A stretch of DNA of 64,000 nucleotides from Phycisphaerales bacterium. GTDB lineage: Bacteria > Planctomycetota > Phycisphaerae > UBA1845 > UTPLA1. Position 1 is the first letter of the stretch. The number at the start of each line of letters is the position of its first letter. Of this stretch, positions 27,905 through 36,473 are shown piece by piece. Location of the stretch: contig JACKHI010000002.1 in NCBI GenBank assembly GCA_020639075.1, forward strand, positions 682,001 through 746,000, given 5' to 3'. The position numbers were made by a program, and so were the translations under genes. Under the pieces are notes generated by a model. The model worked only from the letters and a program-made list of their open reading frames with translations, did no database searches and was not told the DNA's origin.

Positions 27905-29641
27905 ATGTGCTCGAGACGACAGTTTCTTAAGGTACCCGCAGCAAGTCTGGTGATATTGACTGTTTGTGCCACTGGCCTGGCACAGCTACCGACGCCGCCG
28001 AAGGGCGGGTTCACGGTTGACAACGTCATCGGTGCGTTTCAGAAGCTGCAACTTCACGGCGATCCGATCGGATTTCGCATTGGTGTCGGCGTCGATGCCG
28101 ACCTGTGCAAGCATTACCAGGGAATCGCCAGGCACCATTCCGCGGACGGCACGCCGTACTTCTTCGTGACGCACAGCATGAACCATACGTCGTCCTGCGG
28201 CCTGCTGGAGTGCGACTCGGACTGTTCGGACGATCCGGGTGAATTGCTCGTGGTCCGGATGGCGTCGCGGCCCAAACACGGCGAGCGGATGCGATCGAAC
28301 AAGCTCAACCCGTTTCAGGACCTGTCGGATACTGCACCGCCCGCCACGGACACGGGCATTCTCAGTATTCGCTTCAACGATGGCGCGTGGCCCGGCTGGC
28401 AGCACGTCGGCGACGGTCAGATTGTCGACGACGTGCTCGTCATCCCCATGGAACGCCAGTATCCCGGCATCGACGAAGCGGGGGCGCTGATTTTCATCGA
28501 CATACGGGATCCCGAGAATCCGGTCATGCTGAAAGAGATCGAGTTCCCGATGATGATCGGCGTGCTCGCCATCACGTGGGATGAAGTCAACAACAACTAC
28601 CTGATCTGCTTCACTGCCGGCAACTCGCGATCGCTGCATTTCTATGAAACGAATACCGAAGATCTCTTTGATCCCGCGCTCGGCCTCAATCTGCTGGACA
28701 CCGTCGAAATCGACACCGACGTGCCACAGTCGGTGCGGGACAAATGGGAGAACTGGCAGAACCTGGATTTCATTCGCCAGACAAATGACGATCGTCTGTT
28801 CGTGGCGACCGGCGACAATACGGGCGGCACGGATTCGGGATCGGATTGGGTCCGGCTGTTTGAGGTCACGCGATCGGGCGACAACTTTGATTTCATCTAC
28901 CGGGCCGAGCGTCATCTGAAACTCGACGACCCGCGCATGGGAAACGCCGCGGCGGGGACCGGTTATTACGTGTCACCTTCGGGGCAATTGCTGCTTTACA
29001 CTTGCGAGCACCAGGACAACGGAGCGGGTAGCAGCATTCGTGCGGGCGAATTCCACTCCTACGACGTGTCCACAAGCGGCATACCCGAATCAGGTCGACC
29101 GTGGATCGAGTTGTATTGGGACGTCGAGGGTTGGGACGATGACTCTCCCAACAAGAGCCTGATGTTCGATCACATCGACTTCGGCCGCGACAGCTTTCTG
29201 AATCTCGACGACGAGGGCGGCTGGGCGCAGGAAGCCGACTCAGTTCGTTACTGGGCCCCGCCGGGAATGCGGATCAGGCTCTTCGATCAGGACGGATGGG
29301 GAGGCCAGTCGATCACTTTGGTCGGCGACGGCGATGTACATTTCATTCGGGATCTCGACGCCAGTTTCATCGACGACAACCCGTCTCAGCCACTGATCTC
29401 TGGATGGCATGACCGCGTGCGTTCCATCTCCATGGACGTCATCCCCGTCGGCCTGCTGCGACCTTGGGTCACGCTTGCGCAGGGGATGGCGATTGCGCCG
29501 ATTCTGAGTCCGTCCGCGTCCGGACTGACGATCACGATCGACGCCGGCGTTCCCCAGGTCATGAGTTCGCTGATTAACGTGACTGGCGCCCCCATGTTGC
29601 TCGAACCGCGAGACGGGATCGTGACCATCATCGCTCCGTGA
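27905..29641 (+). CDS. Secreted protein with beta-gamma-crystallin-like domain (paralogue A)
   Basis: This is a 578-residue protein. The N-terminus is a signal peptide (SLVILTVCATGLAQ) after a short basic start; ribosome binding site CAGGAG. Most of the protein aligns by eye with the next gene: LQLHGDPIGFRIG / LLKHHGEPLGYWLG, DGTPYFFVTH / DGTPYLYVAH, LVVRMASR, and a YYVSPSGQLLLY segment. This looks like a beta-propeller-like body that may be a lectin or hydrolase scaffold. Residues about 450-520 form a beta-gamma-crystallin-like Greek key (IRLFDQDGWGGQSITLVGDG and HDRVRSIS). The DDxxSS-type calcium motif is degenerate here, unlike its partner. No catalytic residues were recognised. Confidence 0.7.
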   Translation: MCSRRQFLKVPAASLVILTVCATGLAQLPTPPKGGFTVDNVIGAFQKLQLHGDPIGFRIGVGVDADLCKHYQGIARHHSADGTPYFFVTHSMNHTSSCGLLECDSDCSDDPGELLVVRMASRPKHGERMRSNKLNPFQDLSDTAPPATDTGILSIRFNDGAWPGWQHVGDGQIVDDVLVIPMERQYPGIDEAGALIFIDIRDPENPVMLKEIEFPMMIGVLAITWDEVNNNYLICFTAGNSRSLHFYETNTEDLFDPALGLNLLDTVEIDTDVPQSVRDKWENWQNLDFIRQTNDDRLFVATGDNTGGTDSGSDWVRLFEVTRSGDNFDFIYRAERHLKLDDPRMGNAAAGTGYYVSPSGQLLLYTCEHQDNGAGSSIRAGEFHSYDVSTSGIPESGRPWIELYWDVEGWDDDSPNKSLMFDHIDFGRDSFLNLDDEGGWAQEADSVRYWAPPGMRIRLFDQDGWGGQSITLVGDGDVHFIRDLDASFIDDNPSQPLISGWHDRVRSISMDVIPVGLLRPWVTLAQGMAIAPILSPSASGLTITIDAGVPQVMSSLINVTGAPMLLEPRDGIVTIIAP

Positions 29642-29687
29642 CTTGCTGGCGGTCGGCCCCAGCCACGCGGCGCAGGAGAATTTTGAA

Positions 29688-31505
29688 GTGTTTCCCATGG
29701 CCATGCAGGAGAATCAAGGACTTGTTGCCCGAGCGCTGGGGATTCTGATCCTCGCAGTCATTGCAATCGAGACTCCGCGCGCAACTGCCACGGGCGGCGA
29801 CAATCCGATGGCACAGAATGTCCCGACCCAGCTTCAGTTGCTGAAGCACCATGGCGAACCGCTCGGGTATTGGCTCGGTAGCAGCACGACGCCCACGATC
29901 GGGGGCCACATCAACGGAATGGCCCGATCGGACGGACCCGATGGCACGCCGTACCTGTACGTGGCGCATGCCGAAGGAGGCGGCGAAATCGTCGTCGTGC
30001 GCATGGCCTCGCGTGACGTCGACGGCGAACGCCTGCGGTCCAATCGACTGCGACGGTACAGCCACAGCTGGCAGACACCGCCGCCCAGCGAAGACGTAGT
30101 CGTCGAGGTCATCGAATTCAGCGTCGCCGACTTTCTGGGCAGCGGCGTTCCGATGACCTACTCCCATCCGGGTGGCATGCAGATTCTCGATGACGTGCTC
30201 GTGGTTGCACTCCAGGATCCGGCATCATCCGCCGCGGCAGATGCCGCGCTGGCGGTGATTGATGTTGCCGACCCGCTGAACCCGCAACTACTGGAACTGA
30301 AAACCGTGGCCGATACGACGGCGGACGACATCGAGGGCTCCGGCGCATCGGCGATCGTCAGGATTGAAGACGGCACCTATCTCATCACGTCGATGCTGAA
30401 GATTGCCGGAAAGGACGAAAAGACGCTGATCGCATGGCAGACGCCGACCGACGATCTGCGCGACCTCGCGAATCCGGGCGTCGATCTCATCGAGATTGAC
30501 CGCTGGCGGGCATCGGAACTGTCGGAGTTCGGCGACGATGAAGGTGACTGGGAGGGCGGTCCCACGACGTTCGGTCTCAACTGGCCGTTTCAGGCGTTGT
30601 CCTTCGTCAAGGAAACGCCGGCCGGCAACGATCCGCCGCGAATGTACCTTCTGGCGTTTCGCAACTCGACCGGATCTCCGTCGGATGGAGATGACTGGAT
30701 TCACATCTACGAGGTGTTTCTCATCGGCGGTCAGCTGAAGCTCGACTTTCTCGACAAGCGGAAGTTCTACCGCGATACGACGCAGGACCAGATGGGTGAC
30801 TTCTCTGCCGCCGCAGGTGCCTACGTCACTCCGTCCGGACAGCTGATCGTCTATTCGGCCGAATACAGTAACGGCGGCCCCAGTGGCACGGTCCGATTCG
30901 GTGAGTGGTCGCACTACGGCCGGACCGAGGACATGATCGGGCAATTTGGTGATGCATGGTTCGAACTCTACGACAACGACAATGGATGGACGGATGACAA
31001 CCAGAGCATGAGCCTCGTTTTCGACGCGTGCGACAAGGATCTTGAGAACCTCGAAGACCTGCGGCAGCATGACAACTTCGACGATCGTGTCAGCTCGATC
31101 GTCTGGCGTCTGCCCGTTGGTGAATCGATCGTCTTATACGAGCATCCCTTTTTCCAGGGGGCGTCGCTTGTACTGCAGGGCAATGGCGAAGTGCAGTTCC
31201 TGGCAGATCTCGAGGCTTCCTTCATCGACAACGACCCGTTTGAAGAGCTCGTTTCCGAATGGGGCGATCGGATCGAGTCCGTTCGGTTTGCGGGCAGCTG
31301 TGTCGGTCAGGCCGTCGCGGTGCCGGAGGTCCGCCTCACATTGACCGACGGCATTGCCGCCATCGCGAATATACCGAGTACGTGCTCTACGGTATCCATC
31401 CTTGCCGGCCCGCAGATCGTTGCTGGCGGGATCCTCGAGAATCCCGTAGCACAGCCGATTCGGCTTGAACCGCGCGGTGGGGCCGTGGTGATATTGGGTC
31501 CGTAG
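29688..31505 (+). CDS. Secreted protein with beta-gamma-crystallin-like domain (paralogue B)
   Basis: The protein has about 605 residues. A GTG at 29688 is preferred because AGGAG lies 10 bases upstream; ATGs at 29697 and 29703 are alternatives, while the frame before 29688 runs into the preceding stop region. The signal peptide is ARALGILILAVIAIE. The body is paralogous to the preceding gene. Residues about 465-545 form a beta-gamma-crystallin-like domain with a classical calcium motif DDRVSS followed by ESIVLYEHPFFQGASLVLQG and GDRIESVRF. A final beta domain follows (EPRGGAVVILGP; paralogue A ends similarly, EPRDGIVTIIAP). It is likely an extracellular calcium-binding structural protein. 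The tandem arrangement suggests that the two proteins act as a pair. Confidence 0.7.
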   Translation: MFPMAMQENQGLVARALGILILAVIAIETPRATATGGDNPMAQNVPTQLQLLKHHGEPLGYWLGSSTTPTIGGHINGMARSDGPDGTPYLYVAHAEGGGEIVVVRMASRDVDGERLRSNRLRRYSHSWQTPPPSEDVVVEVIEFSVADFLGSGVPMTYSHPGGMQILDDVLVVALQDPASSAAADAALAVIDVADPLNPQLLELKTVADTTADDIEGSGASAIVRIEDGTYLITSMLKIAGKDEKTLIAWQTPTDDLRDLANPGVDLIEIDRWRASELSEFGDDEGDWEGGPTTFGLNWPFQALSFVKETPAGNDPPRMYLLAFRNSTGSPSDGDDWIHIYEVFLIGGQLKLDFLDKRKFYRDTTQDQMGDFSAAAGAYVTPSGQLIVYSAEYSNGGPSGTVRFGEWSHYGRTEDMIGQFGDAWFELYDNDNGWTDDNQSMSLVFDACDKDLENLEDLRQHDNFDDRVSSIVWRLPVGESIVLYEHPFFQGASLVLQGNGEVQFLADLEASFIDNDPFEELVSEWGDRIESVRFAGSCVGQAVAVPEVRLTLTDGIAAIANIPSTCSTVSILAGPQIVAGGILENPVAQPIRLEPRGGAVVILGP

Positions 31506-31549
31506 GCACAAGGCATCGACAAAACAACGAACCCGAAAGGACGGCGAAG

Positions 31550-31978
31550 ATGACACGCAATCGAGTGAAGGGAATTCCCGGTGTATTGATCGCGTTGGTA
31601 ATGACACCGTCGGTGCTGGCCGGTGGACTCAGTGTCAACTGGTACACGTTCGACGGCGGCGCCGGCTACAGCATCGGCGGCGGATACGAACTGGATGGGA
31701 CGATCGGTCAACACGATGCCGGACCTGCGACTGGAGCGATGACGGGGATGGGGTTCGAGCTGCGCGGAGGGTTCCGTGTGGCCCCGGCCGAGTGCACGTG
31801 TCCCGGCGACATGAACGGCGACGGTGTGAGGAACGGCTCAGATGTCCAGCAGTTCGTTGGATGCCTCGTCGCCGACAGCGGTTGCTCATGCGCCGACGTT
31901 GATGAACTCCCGGGCGTCAGCATTGATGACATCGCTGCATTCGTCGATGATCTGCTGTCGAGCGACGCCTGTCCGTAA
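31550..31978 (+). CDS. Small secreted dockerin-like protein, module 1
   Basis: This is a 142-residue protein. The signal peptide is GVLIALVMTPSVLAGG. Residues about 28-80 form a short beta domain (VNWYTFDGGAGYSIGGGYEL, then a GTIGQHD segment and a GFELRGGF strand). This pattern is shared with the protein at 39422 and common in planctomycete secreted proteins. Residues about 85-142 carry a dockerin-like duplex: CPGDMNGDGVRNGSDVQQFV, a Cys-rich spacer, then VSIDDIAAFVDDLL. The first calcium loop is canonical; the second has lost several Asp residues. The ribosome binding site is GAAAGGACGG. It closes the module 1 plus-strand cluster. Its role may be attachment of partners through the dockerin; this is inferred. 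Confidence 0.78.
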   Translation: MTRNRVKGIPGVLIALVMTPSVLAGGLSVNWYTFDGGAGYSIGGGYELDGTIGQHDAGPATGAMTGMGFELRGGFRVAPAECTCPGDMNGDGVRNGSDVQQFVGCLVADSGCSCADVDELPGVSIDDIAAFVDDLLSSDACP

Positions 31979-32059
31979 CAGTTGACGGCCACTGAAGCAC
32001 GAATGGATGCTCTCGCTGATGAGCTTGAGTCGTCGCCGGCATGAGATAGGGGCGGTATC

Positions 32060-32181
32060 GGCCGGTCGACCGACACGCCCGAACACGCCTCAGGCAAGCC
32101 CAAACCCACGCTTATGATCTCTCTTCAGGGGCATCGCTAACGGATTGTCAGCACAGACTTAATAAACTAGTTCGAACCCAG
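32060..32181 (+). repeat. Diverged repeat class A, copy 1
   Basis: A stretch of about 110 bases aligns with 49886-50000: GTCGACCGACACGCC, then ACACGCCTCAGGCAAGCC, CTCTCTTCAGGG, CATCGCTAACGGATTGTC and a final AATAAACTAG. In copy 2 the same block runs directly into the 3' end of a tRNA-Met gene. Here it is followed only by a T-arm-like TTCGAACCC. It lies between the converging dockerin and kinase genes. No intact gene is present in 31979-32467. Confidence 0.55.
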
Positions 32182-32467
32182 CCGTCTTCGAAAACCGGCG
32201 AGTTGGCAGGAGTGACAATGGGGACCAGATGCAAGAGCTTTCCGCCAGACGTGAATTCGATGGAGCCTCCGACCGACGCCACATCTCAGGAAGCATCCAT
32301 ACGACAGTGCATTCGGCGCCAACGCTACTTTGGTGATTCTCTCCGGCACAATTACCCGTGCGGCGGCGTAAGTTCGGCACCTGGACTACACCAACATCAA
32401 ATGTCGTGACCGCTCTCTGACGTCTACGATCGCAACCGTTCCTCCGCTGTTGCAGGCGGCGACATGC

Positions 32468-35400
32468 TTATTCCATACTCTTCGAGCCAATTGGATTTGG
32501 GCATGACATCCTGGACGTGCTCCCGTGTACGCGTGCGACCGGGACGAATCCGGGAGCAATGAGGTCTTCCGGCTGCTGGGGGATTCCGACACTGCGATCA
32601 TCCGCGCACCACAGGCGAACGGTTTTGTCGAGGCTGGCCGAAACAAACCACCGTCCTTCTGGAGCGGCGGCGACGGATCGGATACAGGCGTAATGCTGGC
32701 GAAAGGTAAGCGTGACATCGCCCGTTTCGACGTCCCAGATTCTGATCAGGCCATGGTAGCCGCAAGAAACCAGTCGACGATCGTCGGGCAGGAATGTGAG
32801 GGCCTGAACCTGCAGATGGCCTTGGCGCTTCCAGAGCAACTTGCCAGATTGCATATCCCATACCCAAACGCATTTCTCGTCGGTGCCCGCGGCAACGAAC
32901 CGGCCTGACCGCGAGAGCGCCGCGACATTCCGTTCAGCGCCGGTCGGCAGATCGCGAATGTGGCGCCCGGTCGCCGCGTCCCAGATACGCACGCCTGTCG
33001 CGTGGCCCGCGGTGAGAAGCTGGTTTCCATCCGGACTGATCATGACGCTCCAGACAGTTCCCTGATGCGCCTTGAATTCCCGGATGAGTTGCCTTCTGGG
33101 CACATCCCAGAGGCGAACGATGCCGTTGATGTGGCCGGAGGCAATTCGATCATCTTTCGGTGACCACGCCAGGCTGTAGACCGCATTATTCGGTGTGTCC
33201 AGATTCGCAATAGGCGATCCGAATGGAGGCTCCCAGATGCTGACGCGACCGTCTGCGCCACCGGACGCCAGTGTGCCGTCCCCATGGCTGAACGCGAGCG
33301 TCCAGAGTCGTCCCGTATGCGCAGCGGCGTTTGACGATTCGATGGCGCCCGGCATGGACAGGATTCGAAGTCTGCCTACGTCGTCGCCGATTGCGACGAG
33401 GTGTCCGTCCGGCGATACGGCCGCGGAGGCGAACGCATAGTCTGATTTCACGACGATCGGTGGTTCCTCAAAGCGAGTTGCGTCCCAGATTTTGACCGTT
33501 AGATCGTGGCTTACGGTCACGATTCCCCGACCGTCCGGCGTGAATGCAACGTTGTCGATAACGTTGGTGTGTCCGAACCTCATCGCCTCTTCCACTCCAC
33601 TGCTGACACTCCAGACTCGGAGGGCGGATGCGTCTGCGCCGGCCACTCGCGCGCCATCCGGACTGAATGCCGCCGTTGCCAGCCCCCGACCGGTTGCGCC
33701 GACAAACATGCGATACTGTTCGCCGGTGTCGACGAACCATAGGCGAATTGTGTTGTCATAGCTCGTTGAAGCGAGGAACTGACCATCCGGGCTGAAAGCG
33801 ACTCGCTTGATGTCGTCCGTGTGTCCATGGAATGAACGGACGATCCTTCCCGAATTGACATCCAGCAAAATCAAAGTGCCGTCCGATTCCGCCGATGCGA
33901 TCATGGTTGAATCGGGCGACCAGGCAATGTTCATCGGTCGCAGGCGTTTGACGTGCGGCCACTCGCGAAGGAGTTGTCCATTGCTCAGGTTCCACACGCG
34001 AAGGGGTTCGTGCTGGTAGCCGCCGGCGGCGATTCTACGACCGTCCGGCGAGATGGCGACCGCGCCATCCGTTGGGATCGTGAAACGATTCATGGGTTCC
34101 CATGTCTCGGTATTCCACACATGCGCCTCAGTGGATTTGCGCCCAGCGCATGCGACTAGCCGGCTATCCGGCGAGAATGAGATCTCCTCGACGAATCCAT
34201 CCGTGTGAAGCGTGCGGACGCACTGACCTGTATCCGCATTCCACAAGCGCAGCGTTGCGTCCCGACCGCCTGATGCGATCAGGCGGCCATCAGGGGAGAC
34301 GGCGCAACCGACGACGGTCTCAGTGTGGCCAACGAGCGTCTTGACGCTGGTATCCGCCAGGCGGTTGAGGTAATGCCATTCCAATCCCCGCAGGTCTTCG
34401 GGACAATGCGCCAGACGCCGCTTGAGTTCCATGCCATCACCGGCCTCGTGTGCCATCTGCGCCAAAACGAGGTCATTGAGGTAGACGGCTCGTCGCATCT
34501 GCTCCGCATTTCTTTCTGCGATAGATCTTTGCCGCTCGGAATCCTGATACAACAGTCCCAGGCCTAATGCCGATCCAATCAGGACGGCGAGAAAGGACAT
34601 CGTCACACCGACCGCGATGCGATGCCGTTTGATCGCCTTGCCCAGGACATACCAATAGCGGTCGCGCTTGGCCTCGATCGGTTCGTTCCAAAGATAGTGC
34701 GCGATGTCGCGTTTCAAGTCGGGAACGGATTGATAGCGTCGACAACGATCCTTCTCGAGCGCCTTGACCATGATTGTCTCGATGTCGCCGCGGAGGATAC
34801 GGTTGACCGACGACAGCCGCCGCGGTGCCTGCTCACGGATAAGCCGAGGCATCTCGAACGGAGAAGCCGTGCTGAAATCGTAGGGGAATTCGCCCGTCAG
34901 CAATTCGAACAGAACAACGCTCAGCGCGTATACGTCGCTTCGCGTATCGACCTCGACAGCGACGCCGTCGCACTGTTCGGGGCTCATATAGCGGAGCGTA
35001 CCAATCAGTTCGCCGACGTCCGTCTGCAATGTTGCAATCGTCATGTCTGCATCGGTCGATCGCGCCACGCCGAAATCAATCAGCTTGGGTTGGCCGGTTT
35101 CGTCCACCAGGATGTTGGCCGGCTTTAGGTCGCGATGGATGATGCCGCGCTGATGGCCCGCCTGGACCGCGTCGCAAACCTGGAGAAAGAGCTGCAGTCG
35201 TTGTCGTGTACCCAGTCGATTCGCGTCTGCGTAGCGTGTGATCGGTAGCGCGCCGGGAATGAACTCCATCGCGAAGTAGGGGCAGTCGCCGTCGTGCTCG
35301 TGCACACCTGCCTCGTAGATTTGCGCGATTCCGGGATGTCGCAATCGACCCAGGATTTCCGCTTCGTGTCTGAATCGCCGCAATGCAGAGCGCGAGGCGA

Positions 35401-35746
35401 TGCCGGGTCGCATGATCTTGACGGCCACTTTGCGATGAGGTTCAAGTTGGTCGGCTTCATAGACGATGCCCATGCCGCCCGTGGCGATTGCGCGTTTGAT
35501 CTCGTACCGTCCAAGCGTCGTGCCGACGAGTGGATCGTTCTGGACACGCCCGTTGAGTAACTCTTGGTCGGGCGGCTCCAGGAATCCGTGGGCCTTGGCA
35601 TCGGCATTCAGGAGCGAATCGACCTCCAAGCGTAACGATTGATTGCCGCTGCAGATTTCATCAAGGAAGGTCATGCGATCCGCGGGCGCGAGCTCAAGCG
35701 CCGCCTCAAACGCCTCGATCACAGCATTTTTGTCCAGCGTGTCCAT
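32468..35746 (-). CDS. Membrane Ser/Thr protein kinase with WD40 repeats, module 2
   Basis: This 1092-residue paralogue of the kinase at 22123 has the same layout. Residues about 81-370 are the kinase domain: G-loop IATGGMGIVYEA (with Ala/Thr at the first glycine positions), Lys110 in VAVKIM, HRDLKPAN (204-211), DFG (224-226) and MSPEQ. A transmembrane helix lies at about 385-408 (GVTMSFLAVLIGSALGLGLL). The extracytoplasmic part from about 470 has around 14 WD40 blades (for example FSPDGQFLASTSYDNTIRLW). The final 40 residues are unstructured. The gene starts 20 bases after the sigma gene stop on the same strand, so the pair is an operon. The outer propellers probably sense protein or surface ligands; this is inferred. 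Confidence 0.92.
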   Translation of the reverse strand: MDTLDKNAVIEAFEAALELAPADRMTFLDEICSGNQSLRLEVDSLLNADAKAHGFLEPPDQELLNGRVQNDPLVGTTLGRYEIKRAIATGGMGIVYEADQLEPHRKVAVKIMRPGIASRSALRRFRHEAEILGRLRHPGIAQIYEAGVHEHDGDCPYFAMEFIPGALPITRYADANRLGTRQRLQLFLQVCDAVQAGHQRGIIHRDLKPANILVDETGQPKLIDFGVARSTDADMTIATLQTDVGELIGTLRYMSPEQCDGVAVEVDTRSDVYALSVVLFELLTGEFPYDFSTASPFEMPRLIREQAPRRLSSVNRILRGDIETIMVKALEKDRCRRYQSVPDLKRDIAHYLWNEPIEAKRDRYWYVLGKAIKRHRIAVGVTMSFLAVLIGSALGLGLLYQDSERQRSIAERNAEQMRRAVYLNDLVLAQMAHEAGDGMELKRRLAHCPEDLRGLEWHYLNRLADTSVKTLVGHTETVVGCAVSPDGRLIASGGRDATLRLWNADTGQCVRTLHTDGFVEEISFSPDSRLVACAGRKSTEAHVWNTETWEPMNRFTIPTDGAVAISPDGRRIAAGGYQHEPLRVWNLSNGQLLREWPHVKRLRPMNIAWSPDSTMIASAESDGTLILLDVNSGRIVRSFHGHTDDIKRVAFSPDGQFLASTSYDNTIRLWFVDTGEQYRMFVGATGRGLATAAFSPDGARVAGADASALRVWSVSSGVEEAMRFGHTNVIDNVAFTPDGRGIVTVSHDLTVKIWDATRFEEPPIVVKSDYAFASAAVSPDGHLVAIGDDVGRLRILSMPGAIESSNAAAHTGRLWTLAFSHGDGTLASGGADGRVSIWEPPFGSPIANLDTPNNAVYSLAWSPKDDRIASGHINGIVRLWDVPRRQLIREFKAHQGTVWSVMISPDGNQLLTAGHATGVRIWDAATGRHIRDLPTGAERNVAALSRSGRFVAAGTDEKCVWVWDMQSGKLLWKRQGHLQVQALTFLPDDRRLVSCGYHGLIRIWDVETGDVTLTFRQHYACIRSVAAAPEGRWFVSASLDKTVRLWCADDRSVGIPQQPEDLIAPGFVPVARVHGSTSRMSCPNPIGSKSME

Positions 35747-35766
35747 GGCTCAATCGCCAAGACGGA

Positions 35767-36345
35767 TCATGCGGAATCACCGGCGAGTTCCCTGTAAAGC
35801 CAGGCCCGGGCATATCGCCATTGCCGCTCCACTGACCGGGGCGACGTCTGCAGAACCGCGGCTGCTTCCTCGCATTTCAGTCCGCCGAAGAATCGCAGTT
35901 CGACCACGCGGGCCCGTTGGGCGTCCTGTTCAGCCGGGCGACTCAGCGCATCGTCGAGCGCCAATACGTCAATCGTGCGGTCGTAGGTGGCAACCATTCC
36001 ACCATCGAATTGCAGCCGCGACCACTTGCCGCCGCGCTTGGCGCGTGCGCGACTGCGCGCATGGTCAACCAGGACTCTGCGAATCGCCTGCGCCGCCACG
36101 GAGAAGAAGTGTGCCCGGTCCTCCCAGCGTGCCTGGGTCTGATCGACCAGCTTGAGGTAGGCCTCGTGGACTAGCGCCGTGGGCTGAAGCGTATGGTCGG
36201 AGCGCTCCTGCTTCATCAACTCCGCCGCCAGCGCACGGAGCTTGCCGTAAACTAACGGCAGCAACTCATCCGCGGCACGTGCATCGCCGGCGCCCGCCCG
36301 AGCAAGCAATCCCGTGATGTCGTCCTTCAGATTGGCCACGCGCAT
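35767..36345 (-). CDS. ECF sigma factor (TIGR02999-like), module 2
   Basis: This is a 192-residue protein. Region 2 has TALVHEAYLKLVDQTQARW and HFFSVAAQAIRRVLVDHARS. Region 4 has GLKCEEAAAVLQTSPRSVER with WRYARAWLYREL. It is clearly paralogous to the sigma factor at 25344. It is the first gene of a sigma-kinase operon and diverges from the tail-fibre-like gene at 36474, with 128 bases between the start codons. No anti-sigma factor is nearby, so the downstream membrane kinase is the likely regulator. Confidence 0.9.
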   Translation of the reverse strand: MRVANLKDDITGLLARAGAGDARAADELLPLVYGKLRALAAELMKQERSDHTLQPTALVHEAYLKLVDQTQARWEDRAHFFSVAAQAIRRVLVDHARSRARAKRGGKWSRLQFDGGMVATYDRTIDVLALDDALSRPAEQDAQRARVVELRFFGGLKCEEAAAVLQTSPRSVERQWRYARAWLYRELAGDSA

Positions 36346-36473
36346 AACCCCGGACAGAGAGATGAATTCTGAAATCCTGTCGGGTTGAGGGCATCATTAT
36401 CGCGAATAGGCATATGAGACGCAATGCGGGGCATCCGTTCCGCTCTCAACGCTTTCTCTTGGGAGACATCCTC

